A DNA stretch of 64,000 nucleotides. Origin: Psettodes erumei (Eukaryota > Chordata > Actinopteri > Pleuronectiformes > Psettodidae). The notes beneath the pieces are model-generated. The model was not told the DNA's origin and made no database searches. It saw only the letters and a program-made list of their open reading frames with translations. A program made the translations under genes and the position numbers. Below are positions 47,215-58,900 of this stretch, in pieces. Where the stretch lies: contig JAFBJZ010000112.1 of assembly GCA_016785225.1 (NCBI GenBank), positions 1,178,001 to 1,242,000 of the forward strand, in the 5' to 3' direction. Numbering within the stretch: position 1 is the first letter of the stretch; every line of letters begins with the position of its first letter.

Positions 47215-50200
47215 GTTTTTTTTGCCTGTCCATTTTCCAGCAACTTCCTCCCTTGCTGCCACTCGCAAGTTGTAAGTGTGTTGAGGTGTGTTTAGTCTTA
47301 CTAACACTTTGTTTCTCTCAGGTGGCTCACAAAATGTTTCTGGAGTTTATAGCATTATTGTTCATTGTTAAATCATGAAATCAAGCACAGTATGTTCTCT
47401 CAGTTTATTAAACTTTCAGCCATATATTTAATTGTTTACAGAAAAATACAAACACGCTTAATTAGCTGTAGCAACATACTCTCTTCTTTTTTGAATGTCC
47501 AGGAGATATTATGGATCCTAAGCATGCACATATTCAGCCCAAAAACAAAATCACTGTCCTAATGCAGTGTGCCTCGCTGGAGGACAATGCCCTGAGAGGC
47601 CACCCTCCCTGCGTCCATCTGAAGATGCTTCCTCAGGCTGTTGTGCTCCTCAGGGCCCAGCTGCGTTACATGGTCAGCAGTGAGGTGTCCTGGATCAAGG
47701 AGGTTGGTGTCTCCCTCCAACACTTGCCTCCATTTTCCTGGGGCCTCCCTTCTATCCACCAAGGTGCTGCATGTGTGCTGTGCACTCTCTGCCTGGAGCT
47801 GATCAGTGCCACAGAGGTAACTGTGCCGAGCTGCACATGCATTTGTCATGAACGTCCACATCCCTGGTCCCTGTTAGACAGATAATGAATGTCAAGCCTA
47901 CACTATTCAGTATGGTAATGCATGCATATCTCTAGTATGGCACACAGGATCAAACTGCCAATTGATTTCATTACTCCCTTTTAAATGGCATGCATATTTG
48001 TGTTATAGTTGTGTGAGTGTATACAAACTCACCTGAGCATGGTTGCATCAAGTTGAGGATGGATAGGGCCGACATGTAAGTATGGATCACCTGCTGGATT
48101 TAATGTTCAAATAAACTGAAGGGTGAGCATAACGGGTTTTACAATAAGGTTAAATTAAATTTAGAACAAACATGATACTTTGCACAGTAAGTGGCACAGG
48201 AACTTGGAGTTTGTATTAGTTTCATTCTACAGATCGTCGTCATCATTAATGGTAATAGAATTTTACCTTTAAAGTGATATTTAAACTGTAAAAGAAAGCC
48301 TTAAGCACCTCTCTCATCAAACAGTGAATGCATGCATGCCTGCACAGTGTGATATTTTCAGGGTTGGTGTGGGCTGTTGTGGTGGGGCCCAGCATGATAT
48401 CCTTTCATGGGGCCCAAATTCCCTAGTGGCACCCCTGCAAAAAAATTGACTTGTTCTTTCCTGTAAAGCTCTGGACATAATTGAGAAGCCCCTGGTCATA
48501 TATTTGAGCTTTTACTGAAAATGTAACACCATTCATGCTACTCACTTGCATGCACAAATGTACAGGATAATAATTAGAGTCAATTCCACTGTTATAATTT
48601 TATGACTAAAATAAATCAACAGTCAGACTCAGATGCCATGACAACCAGTGGAATTTCTTTTAACACAAACATTAGAAGTTCTGGGCTGCAGCAGCCACAC
48701 AGCCTGCTCAAGCAAGAAACACTGAGACTGACAAGATAATGAATGTGCCCACAGGCCGCCAGCTCCAGAGAGGTGACAGAGGTGCCTGGGGCTTTGCTGC
48801 CGTTTGACAGGCTTTGCCATTACAATCTTAATTTATTGCACAGTTATATTGATATTTGATGAATAAATTCCATTAAGAGATTAAGTACCACATTAAATAA
48901 TTAGTAAGATGTAGTTAAGTTAGCAGGGAATGCTGGATCTAAGTAGCATTATGAAGAACATTTACTCAAAAAGTTTTGACAAGGGGCTCAGTAACATACC
49001 AAGTACAGTTTGGAGTAAAACACAGTGTATCCACCATCTAGTGCATACAGGGCAGTGTGTGGCCATTATCCACTGATCATTAAAGAAGAACACTTGCATT
49101 TTGGTTAAATCTCAAATTGAGGCCCGAATACGCTCTGAGTTTTCACGCACTCCAAACCCAAGGACTGAACCCCCAAAAGAGTTCCTTCATTCAGCTGGTC
49201 CTGGGACTTACTGATCAAAGAACACACAGTACTCTTCAACCTCAGACCATCACTGCTCTCCGACCACTAATCAGAGACAACCAACTTATCAAATCAATAA
49301 AAGATGCCTATCTGGACCAGTGGATCCATCAAACCAAAACTCAAAGCTAACTTTAATTGCTATCTGGCCCTAAACCCTGAATATAAATGAGCAGAGTATC
49401 TGTCAGAGATACAAAGCAGAGACAGACCCTGATCAAACACAGGCTCAGTAACCACACAGAGAGAGGACGATGCAACAAGTCCTGGCAACCAGCAGAGGAA
49501 AGAGTCTATGCTCAGTGCATGACAGCTGATGTAAACACAGCCTTTCCTCTTAAAATGTGCCTAACATAATACCATCAGAGTAGAATACTTTAAGAAATCT
49601 GTTAATTTGTTGTTCTGTTATTTCCCAAACTTCAGAATATGTGACTGCATGTCACAAACTGACGGACACGCCATCAAAACAATGTGACAACGTGAAACTG
49701 AGGCAGTAATAAATCTGGACATACTGCAGATAAAGCTGTCGGATTAAAAATATGCAGTAAACCACTGAACTATGAACTCCTGTAAACCTGACAGGAAGTG
49801 ATAAATTAGAGGGCAGAACCCTCAAAGTATTCCAGTCTTCTATCCAAACTTACAGAAAACAGTATGTCACACTTCTTTTTTATTATTTTAGGTTTTACAT
49901 AGAGTTGATTTTCTATGTACCAAGCACACCCTGCAGCATTTAACTATGTGGAAATATATATAGTGTGGAACACCTGTGTGTAGAATAATGTGTCCAGGAG
50001 CACTTTCTGTAATGACAGCCAATATGTGGCTCAAACAATAAGTTCACCTGCTGTACATGAGAAGCCTTATCAACTCAAAAACATATGTGATACAAATTAG
50101 ACTAATGATCGTTGAACCTGACACACTGAGTTAAGATGATTAGCTATTTAATTACTGTGTTACATGATCCATTCAAGAAAACTTCCATTATCTCAGGGGT

Positions 50201-53200
50201 GGCCAACCAGTCCAGCACAAAGAGACAAAAGAGTTGCAGATATTCCAATGTCAAATACTGTCAAATATTCAAATGCATATTGATTGATTAAAAATAGATT
50301 TGAAACTAAAAAACACGGGAGCAGGCAAAGATCTGCAGGTTCAATGCTCACATCATGTTAAGATAACTTCAACCTTATTCCAACAGCCATTTTAAGTTAG
50401 ATGGACTAATGTTTTAAAATTGTCTCTACTTAAATTCATTTCTTATCTCCACTCATAATGGCAAGTTTGCCACTTTCCTTAAAACATAACACTGAATCAA
50501 CGTATGACTCTTCTTTAAAAAAAAAAAAAAAACAGTAAAACTCATTTGATTGAAACTGTGTTAGCAAACTTCAACATTGTTTGGTCCATTTTAAAATATA
50601 TATTAATGGAGAGGTAGACACTGAAGGGATGGAAGCAGATAACATTATGAGGATGGTCAAAACACCTGCCATGGAAGCTGTTAAAGAATAAAGCAGTGTA
50701 AACATGTGTGTTATCACACCCAAGTTTCTCTAATGTGTTCCAGAAGTGGCAGAGAGAGAAAGTCTGAGAGTGAGAGCGATAAGGAGGAACACGTACACTG
50801 CCGATCATCAACAGGGTCACAAAAAGCATACAATTAACTGCACTTTCATGTCTGTATGACTATGATAGACGAGTAAAAAAACATCATTTATTTTTTCATA
50901 ACTGCTCATCTGAAGCTTCAGGTCCTTCTTTATATGAACAGGTGAATGTTTTGAACAACACTCCCTCATTTACTGGTGTTAGGAATACACTGAACATTAC
51001 CCATAGTAAACACTCCAAGTAAAGGCTTCACACAGTAATCTTTAATATTAAATTAACTGGTCCATATAGCTCTGTCTCCAGTATTTCTCAGCAGTGCTTA
51101 GCTTTTGTTTTGATGTACTCTGTTAAACCACTGTTAAACAGTTCATATAAGTCTTCACCAGATTTCAAGCTTCTTTTTAGAGAGTCCATGCTGTTTTTCA
51201 CCTCTTTTTAAAAACATTTTTCAACATTTGGTCCACACATTAGTTTCTCCAGGCAGAATAGTTTCCTCCCAGTTGGGGCTTGAGATGTGCAACCCCCAAC
51301 AGTTTGTGGAAAGTTGCTAAAGAGTGCTGCTGCTTCAGGAATACCTCCACAGAAATGTACGTACATTAATATACTGTCAGACCCAGAAAAAGCACAACTT
51401 CATTTTTATGTGGCAGGTGTAGGACAAACTGTACCATGCCCAACCCACACTTGGCAAGGCTGGTGGTGAGACACTATCAGCCAAGCCACCTAACAGAGAT
51501 ATGCTCCGATTGATATGTAACCACTTAAACCGTCAAATCCTCCAAATAATGACAAGACAAGTGCATCCCTCCCTGCTTCATGAACCAGCTGGGTGATGAT
51601 GATGATGAAGGCTCAGAAACCCCGTGGCCTAACATGTCCATCACTGCAGAATCCAAATGTCTGAGGGGCAGAAACGACAGACACCTTCCCCCCTGAACAC
51701 GGAGGAGACTGGGCTTCAGCATGAGATATCTAGTGCCAGAAGCACAACAGTAAGGGAGTTTGTAACAAATATGAACTCAGTGCTCATCTGCGTCATCTCC
51801 CTCACTGCCAACATCAGCCAGGGCATCCCCACCCCAAATCTGCCTCATGAACCAGACTCATGAATCATGGGGTGCATTACCACACATGTGGTAACAACTT
51901 CAGGGAAGTGCCCCCAAACCACACCATTCCCCCAAAATATGCGTGATGCCCTTGATTGGCAGAGGCACGCCAACAGCCACTGGAGGAGATCAGCATGCAG
52001 CATAGTATTGTGCTGTGGGATGTGAAAACCTTTCATGCCAATGCCATCCTAAAACAGGAACAGAACACCCCATGTCACTCTCTTCTGAAAATGGTAACAA
52101 TGAAGCCTGGATTAGGGAATCAAAAGCAGATCTGAGCTCTGCATTACATATCCCTCACCCCAGATCTACCGGAACAGACAAAAAAACCTTTTGACTGTCT
52201 GCAGAAGAAGAAAGTGATGAAGATGGCTCCATATACACTATAGCTTTAACATGCTAGCAGGCCCCCACCACTTCCATGTGCTCAAACAGAGAGAAAAACT
52301 TCTGTGGCTGCTGTTCCTTCAATTGTGGGAACAACATGTCAAAACAAAACACTTTTCTGCAGGCAAGCAAGGAACTCTCCACATCAATGCTGTGTGCGTG
52401 TGTGTGTGTGGGGGGTGTACATAGTACAGCTTTATATTTGTGTTTTATGACTGCTTTTTTAATACAAGATAACTCCCTCCCTCCTCTCCCATTGTGGCCA
52501 ATTTATACATGGAAGAAGTAGTAGGTGCAAGCTTTCTCCAAACACATCACCTCAGTTGACAGATACATCAGCTATACCAGAGAAGATATTAAATATGATA
52601 GTTTGCCTTTCTTAGATTGTGATGTCCAGATGAAGAAGGACAGGAGCCTCTACATTGGGGTATACAGGAAACCCACACACACAGACCAGTACTTGCTTTT
52701 TGACTCATACCACCCACTGGAACACAAACTTGGTGTTATCAGAACCCTGCAACACAGAGCTGACAATGTAACCACCAGCTCGCAGGCCCAAGGGGAGGAA
52801 CACAAACATTTGAGGGATGCCCTCAGAACCTGTGGTTATCCCAGATGGACCATTGTAAAAACAGCAGCTGTACACAGTACACCAGTAAAGTGGGAGAGGA
52901 AGAAAAGCCGAATAGACGCAAAAATATAGTAATCCCGTATGTATCTGGGGTATTGGAAAAACTCAGGAGGATCTTTTTCAAACACTACATCCATGTGTAT
53001 TTCAAACCCAGCAACACACTCAGACAAATACGTGTATATCCCAAAGACTGAGCACCACACATCCATAAAAGCAATCTGGTCTATATAGTCCAATGCAGTG
53101 AGGAATGCAAGGACCTCTACATTGGAGAAATCAAACAAACACTGAGCAGGCGTATGGCCCAGCACAGAACAGCAAACTCCTCAGGCCTAGACTCCGCTGT

Positions 53201-56200
53201 CTACTTGCACCTCAAGGAGAAAGCCCACTCTTTTGAGGACACCAATATTCATATTTTGGACAGAGAAGACAGATGTTTTGAAAGAGGAGTAAAGGAAGCC
53301 ATCTATGTTAAACTGGAAAAACCATCTCTCAACAGAGGAGGAGGTCTTCTACACCACCTATCTCCTATCTACAATGATGTCTTTCTACACTTCCCAGGAG
53401 ATTCAAAAACATCTGCTCACAAATGGCCGCATGTGAATCCAGCGACTCGTCACAACACAGTAGAGCACTAACGAAGTTGAAACTACCAATGGCAGTCACT
53501 CCTACAACTGTCATTGTTTCGACTATCACTCTAACAACTGTCGTTGCACACTCATGACCCTTTGACGTCATTGGCCTTGTGACAATCCCCCACAAAGGTT
53601 AAATACCCTGGATCTCCACACCAGTTCATTACACTAGCTCACCCTAGTCAGACCAGCACGGACTGATGAAGCCTCTTGGATGAGAGGCGAAATGTCTTCA
53701 AGACCTACAAAGCAAGTCCAGTTGATTTTGATTAAAATTTCCTCAAGATATGACTGCTTTGTGTACTTCTGCACCCTGACCTCCAGAATTACCCTGTGGG
53801 ATAGTGACATTTAACGTGACCTTGTCTGCTTTTAATCAAATAAAAAAAATAAAAGTTATGCTTCTCCAGGGAGATCTGAGATTCTGTTTTGCTCAGTCTG
53901 TAACATACAAGCTATCTTTACTGGCCTTAAATGTTGATTGCCAAAACTGACAGAGTTGTATTAGTTGGACAGGGCAGTTTCTCCCGACCAACAGCCAAAA
54001 CACCCACTTGGCTCAATCTGCCTTTGAATTGCTTTTAACAGCATCTTTCAACCGCTTATCAGAAATCTCATCTTCACGGTGACCTCTTTTTAAAGCTGAC
54101 CTTTTGTACACCACTCCATAAACCTCTGAACAAAAGCAGCTATTCCAGTCATTTCCTACACTATACAAACCAAAGAATGAACCATGTATACAGAGTCTGA
54201 ATGAACCCAACCCCCAATACCAATAACACTAACTAATGCCAAACTCATCCATGAAAATTTTCCTGATTTTTTTTTAATTCATAAAAACTTTGATGTGTTA
54301 ATGAAGAAAATGTTGAAGAAAATAAATAAAAACCTGTAGGTCGTGTGCTTCACTGTTTGAGCCCACGAGCTGCTATGAGCCGTTCAGATCTGACCTGAGA
54401 TTCTGTAGTGACTGTCCTTCTTTCATTTTCATGACGTTCCATGAAGGAACCACAGTGACACTACATCAGAAGACTTACTCTTATTTTGCACTCAAACTCA
54501 TGGCAAGATGTTTGGCCATGACATCAGAGCTCCCCTGTCTGTGTCTGTATTGCAGCCTGCTGCTGACAGCATCTTTTTATTTATTTTGTAATAAAACGAT
54601 GCCTGACATTAACAAACAAATAAGCTGTACAAGTTGTGACTAGTTTACTTTATAATTTTGTATGTCTTAATTTGGGTGTCCAAACGTCCAGAAAGATTTG
54701 GAACAGTGCCATTTTGTTCCAAGTGTGAAGCTTTATAACCACAAATGATGTGGACCATAAAAGGAGAGCTGCCTGTACAGCTCTGAGGAGACCAGGTTGA
54801 GAAATGCTGCACTGAACTGGTGTGCTGTTTGTTTTGGAGCGCTGCCAGATTGTCAAAAAAAATAATTCATTCCACCATGACGGAGAAACGCACAGGCTGC
54901 TGCTGTGACCAGAGTAAAGACTGTAATGAATTCCCTTTTCACTGCATGATCAATTAGTCTGCAGTGGATCAGTACCCTTAATCCATGAAAATAGTCTGAT
55001 TATATCAGTTGCGATCACTTAGGCTATATTTCCTTCTTATTAACAAGCGGGGTATTTCTGACGCGGGTTGTATTACAAAGTGCTACCTAAACTGTTGATG
55101 TCATTCGACGAGATGAGTGGAGCACTAAATGCAGCATCTTGACAACGTCAGTTGCTGAAGAGACGATAAAAATGCTCGGCGCATACCTGTCACCTGTGCG
55201 TCATGCGTCATGCGTCTTGTAAACACGGTCTGAACTTACCCTAAATTGTTCTGGACACAGAAGTGGACCCAGCTGTTTGGACCGTTGCATCAGTTCTTTC
55301 TACACTATAATGTTACACTGAGCTCAGGAATTCAATTTACAAGCCTCTTAAATTTAAATATAAGATCAACTGTTGTGAAGACTTACCGTGTCAGATTCAC
55401 CACCGCTCGTACTGCCGGGCTGCGGCACATGGCGAGATCGTTTGATGAGCACTTAGAACATTTGACATTTATGGGGACGCGCCCCGCCTGTCCACATCGC
55501 CAGCCATGTTTCACTAAGCTACATAGCTTGTGATGGGATCACACCAGCAGCGACGCCCTTGCTCATTAGCTACTCGACACCGGCCACATGTTGATCAAAA
55601 GTTAGACTATATATAAAGAATCGCAGAAACGATTCACTTTAACTCAGAGGACCAAAATCCACAATGACAAAATTGGTTCTGCGCGGTTTTAAGAATTTAA
55701 GTAATAATTATAATGTTTTCACATTTCTCTTACAAGAAAAAATAATCCTGTCATGAACCGAGTGGTGAGTTGGTGTGGAATGGGGCTATCATATTTAACA
55801 AGTGGAAGAAATATGACTTTGTCCGAGAAGTAGCAGCGGATCACGGTATTTTGATATTTGAATTTTTAAATTTGATTGTTTTGTCGTGTTTTTAAAATCA
55901 TTTTTAAGAGGAGCCAAACCCCTGTCGCTCAACCCCACCCCAAACTAAGGCATGAACAAAGAGACCTGCTGTAAATGTATACTACTTATACACGAGATTT
56001 CATTTGACGCTTCGCATTAGTATTTTTTACAATACAAAATTAATTCAGCTTTTCCCAAAACTTCACTGTCATACTGAATCCGTCCGTTTTGATCCCCCCG
56101 GTGACGTGAGTCTTGGACAAAGTAGTCCAGATACAGTAACCTCAGGTAGATGATTTTTATATTCCGTATCAGGTGTACTGAATGCCAGTGTGCACGGTCA

Positions 56201-56532
56201 CAATAATAACCCTTATCTGTTACAACCTCCTCTAGGCCTGAGCACGTGCTTACTCACTGTCACACAGAAAGTTATTCTATTATTCTGAGCATTGACGCTT
56301 CATATCACAAAGTTTCGTTAGTGGTCGCATAGATTATCAGTGTCTGTGACGGGCGCAACACTTATGAATGTATAGTGTACAAACTGTACAACCTACCTGT
56401 GCGCTGAGGTGCCTGGACCCCTCTGGTTGACAGACCGCCGTGGGCGGTGTGAAGATCGTGGCGGGTGAAGAGTCCGGCGCTGACGAAGGCCACGTTCAGA
56501 ACGCACAGACAGAAGACGGCCACCTTCATCAT
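46040..56532 (-). CDS. agrp2: Agouti-related peptide 2 (secreted melanocortin antagonist)
   Basis: Agouti-family proteins are secreted antagonists or inverse agonists of melanocortin receptors. Exon 1 (56397-56532) encodes a signal peptide (MMKVAVFCLCVLNVAFVSA) and a short N-terminal segment. Exon 2 (46484-46554) encodes a basic stretch including RPLFARRGQYERQ. Exon 3 (46040 to 46291 or 46301) encodes a Pro/Lys-rich spacer and a cysteine-rich domain, CSHFAQSC...SGCC...CHCRFFNAICFCRK, with the receptor-binding RFF loop. Exons 1 and 2 join in phase. For exon 3, phase requires the AG at 46292-46293 rather than the stronger AG ten bases upstream. The total is about 152 residues. Only 8 of 10 family cysteines are present. 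The wwp1 linkage matches teleost agrp2, an ohnolog missing from tetrapods; another agouti-family name (asip2b) refers to the same gene. Confidence 0.88.
47172..47211. repeat. (CA)n microsatellite
   Basis: About 18 CA units with one CG interruption, in agrp2 intron 1. Confidence 0.97.
47511..47885 (+). other. Unrecognised 124-codon ORF in agrp2 intron 1
   Basis: An ATG-to-stop frame of 124 codons with 10 cysteines. The opposite strand is also open from 47861 to 47559 (100 codons). I recognise no domain, signal peptide or membrane segment. It could be a worn transposon fragment or chance; I do not assert a gene. Confidence 0.2.
49080..49660 (+). mobile_element. LINE ORF2 C-terminal remnant
   Basis: The plus strand encodes QLVLGLTDQRTHSTLQPQTI and LIKSIKDAYLDQWIHQTKTQ. 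A second frame continues with KQRQTLIKHRLSNHTERGR and SWQPAEERVYAQC. This resembles the region after the reverse transcriptase in fish non-LTR elements, which ends in a C-x2-C...H...C finger. Stops and frame changes show it is dead. The exact clade is uncertain. Confidence 0.55.
52520..53760 (+). mobile_element. Penelope-like retroelement, 5'-truncated, with GIY-YIG domain
   Basis: The first frame (52525-52929) carries the end of a reverse transcriptase (LPFLDCDVQMKKDRSLYIGV, YRKPTHTDQYLLFDS, HPLEHKLGVIRTLQHRA). After frame changes, 53070-53390 encodes a GIY-YIG-type endonuclease domain (NLVYIVQCSEECKDLYIGE, then RMAQHR, ERGVKEAIYVKLE, SLNRGGGL). This order is diagnostic of Penelope-like elements. 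The 3' tail (53640-53750) has the CTGATGAAGCCTCTTGGATG motif commonly seen in fish copies. It is oriented against agrp2, in its first intron. Several frame breaks make it inactive. Confidence 0.8.
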
Positions 56533-56621
56533 TCCTGTACACAGATCCCTCTCCTCAGATGCCGCGAGCTGGGGGAGGAGGAGGGAGGGGAAGAAGCGCT
56601 TGTTGCGTTGGCAGTTTATAA
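56533..56621 (-). promoter_or_regulatory. agrp2: agrp2 core promoter with TATA box
   Basis: A TATA-like element TTATAAA lies at 56615-56621 on the minus strand, about 85 bp upstream of the start codon. Transcription starting about 30 bp downstream, near 56590, would give a 5' UTR of roughly 58 nt. The leader is C/T-rich. A CTGTGTACAG two bases before the ATG could instead be a splice acceptor for a further upstream exon. Confidence 0.5.
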
Positions 56622-57499
56622 CGCGCAGCCTTAATCCTACTCCTGTTGATGCCTCGTCCCCGGTCTCTGCTTCTCACCCACTCCCACTTAAATTTATTTG
56701 GGAGGCTGGCTTAGACATGCACGGTGCACGCCCCTCTCTGTCTTCACGCATCGAAGCATCACAAACACCAGTGACCTACATGGGTTCAGTTTGGATTTCA
56801 TTCCTATTTAGTGTCAATGTTTTTTATTTCATGGTTTTACACTTTATGTCCTGGAGAAACCCTCTATGGCATTTAGACAGACAGATCACCCACAGACATA
56901 AAACTGCGCATAGTTTAAATGATGAATTAGGATTATGGAAGGCTGTGAAAAAGTAGCCTATACTGTATAGCGTATATAGTTATATATACAGTTGTATACG
57001 TATATAGTTGTACTCATACTGAATTCCTGGTCCTGATAAACCCATATAAAGGAGTTAAATACCAATGATTTGTGATAATATAACATACAACATTTTCAAT
57101 TTCACAGCATCATCCAAAGTGTAATAATATTAGAGTGCATCATACCTTCAAAAAGCAGTAACACAAATACTGATATTTACTCATTAATGCATAAATCATC
57201 ATGAGCTAATGTAAGGACTCATGGCCATCATGGACTAATTCCCTGTCAACATGTAGCTTTAACTAATACTGCACATTAATTACCACAATGAGTTGAAGCC
57301 ATGGATTTAAAATTCCAGCTGTCTGTTGTACTGGATAATCTGGTCACATATAATACATTGTTGACCATGGAGGGACAGGACAATTCCTGGTAGATGCCTG
57401 TGGTCCAGGAGTCAAAAACAAGACAGTGAGGACATTCCATGCCTGAGAGGTGTTGCTTCAGGATTTATTCATTTGTGGTTCCTCTAATTCAGTACATTT
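56622..57499. other. Upstream flank of agrp2; no gene seen
   Basis: Includes a palindrome-rich TATA stretch around 56955-57010 and A/T-rich unique sequence. No coding signal was recognised. Confidence 0.5.
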
Positions 57500-57829
57500 T
57501 CACTTCAACCATGTGCTGTGGGAGGTGCTGGTTCCACTGTGTGGATCTACGAACCACTCTAAAGTGGACACAGCCCACGCACCCCTATGAGCACCCCATT
57601 CATCACTGATAGTGTTGGCGCCTGGATGCATGTGCCTGACCACTGCTGGTACAAGAAGCTCCCATCGTCTTCTCTTCACAAGTGGGAGGACTGGATGACA
57701 CTGCTCATCTTTCACTCCTACTGTGCCAAAGGCCCGCTCCAGAGGCCGCCCTCCTTTGGCCAGACTGCAATACGAGTACACAAAACAAGTTAAACCTAAA
57801 GAAATGGACAACAACTTGAACAACTTCAA
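57500..57829 (-). mobile_element. Merlin-like (ISXO2/IS1016-type) transposase remnant
   Basis: The minus strand encodes WELLVPAVVRHMHPGANTI followed by SDEWGAHRGA and FVDPHSGTSTSHSTWLK. The SDEW block and the VDP-x-TG/SG-x-T...STW block are typical of the ISXO2-like DDE transposase domain used by Merlin transposons. Only this C-terminal part is seen and no termini were identified. Confidence 0.55.
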
Positions 57830-58039
57830 CAGTACAAAAACACAGTGACATTGTTTACTGACTATAGTGGCCAGCTTCTTACTAAAAGACAGTATGGACT
57901 ACTCTGTCAGATATTGTCCTATAAGGCCATAAGTCTGAGGATCTCCTGAACAGTATCATTATCAAAAGTGGAGCGTGTAATTATAACTTAATACACAAAT
58001 TCATTATAATAAAGGTTTTATTGTACCAAATGTCTTCCC
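57830..58039. other. Spacer between transposon remnants
   Basis: No feature recognised. Confidence 0.4.
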
Positions 58040-58900
58040 CAGCCCATCTAGCCTGTTCACACAGAGCAAAGTAGGCATATCCACGTGCCCCTTGTGTTCC
58101 CACACAGGCACCCTGGAACACATTCTGAGCAGCTACTCCAAGGCACTTGGTGAGGGGCTGTGTAGGTAAAGACACAACCAGGTTCTCAAATCTATTGCTA
58201 AAGCAATCAGGAAGGGGATCAGGGAAAGTAGACACGTCCACATCACAGCAAAAGCCACCACGTTTGTCACGGAGGGAGAACAATCACCAAAGAGATCCAA
58301 GACTAGCTTAGCTGGATTTCTTACCACCCAAGAATGGGCGATGACAGCTGATTCAGACAGGCAGCTGAAAATACCACCACACATCACAGAGTCTTTGGTG
58401 AGACCTCAAATCATTCTGGTGTCAGAAACAACAAGGCAGCCCATTCTATTGGAACTAACTGTACCCTGGGAAGACAGGATGGAGGAAGCTACAGAGATGA
58501 AGAGAGCAAAATACCAGAAGCTGGTGGAGGACTGCTGCAGAAACAGATGGAGGACCATCTGTATGCCAGTGGAAGTGGGCTGTCTGGTCTTGGCAGGTTA
58601 TTCCCTCAGCAGGCAGAGTGCAGAGCAGGAGGAAAGCCATCAGCAACAACATGGAGGCAGCCTAGAAAACATTGAGTTGGCTGTGGCTGAAGAGATGTGA
58701 CCACTGGGGTCAGCAGATTGGCACTTAGGCCAGGGAACATAGGCTGGGACTTGATCAACCCCGGTTGCGTCGCCTGGATGAGGGTGTCAGTTGTAAGACC
58801 AGAAACACCCTAATGCCAGGAAACAACGCTGATGATGTGTTCAAGGAAGAGCATCAGAAGATGTGAAGAAGATCAGAAGTAATGAATGAATGAATAAAAA
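58040..58900 (+). mobile_element. RLE-type non-LTR retrotransposon, 3' remnant
   Basis: A plus-strand frame from about 58075 encodes a worn zinc knuckle (CPLCSHTGTLEHILSS, last cysteine lost). It continues into a restriction-like endonuclease-type block (RPQIILVSETTRQPILLELT, VPWEDRMEEA, KRAKYQKLVEDCCRNRWRT, PVEVGC). This resembles the C-terminal part of R2/R4/NeSL-like LINEs such as fish Rex6. An internal stop near 58160 and the missing 5' part show it is dead. The 3' end seems to be an AATG repeat near 58880-58900. Confidence 0.65.

Larger units (their letters stand above)
46555..56396 (-). other. agrp2 intron 1 (9.8 kb)
   Basis: Bounded by donor gtaggt at 56396 and acceptor TTTTGACAG at 46555. 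It contains a CA microsatellite (47172-47211), an unrecognised ORF (47511-47885), a LINE remnant (49080-49660), a Penelope-like element (52520-53760) and otherwise unique A/T-rich sequence. No other host exon was recognised. Confidence 0.8.

Noticed and set aside
52836..53165. 109-codon minus ORF antisense to the Penelope-like element
   Set aside because: The plus strand encodes recognisable reverse transcriptase and GIY-YIG sequence; the minus frame is a shadow.
57587..57793. Possible atp6v0d2 or other host exon to the right of agrp2
   Set aside because: I looked for the expected neighbour, but the only protein-like signal is an ISXO2-type transposase on the minus strand.
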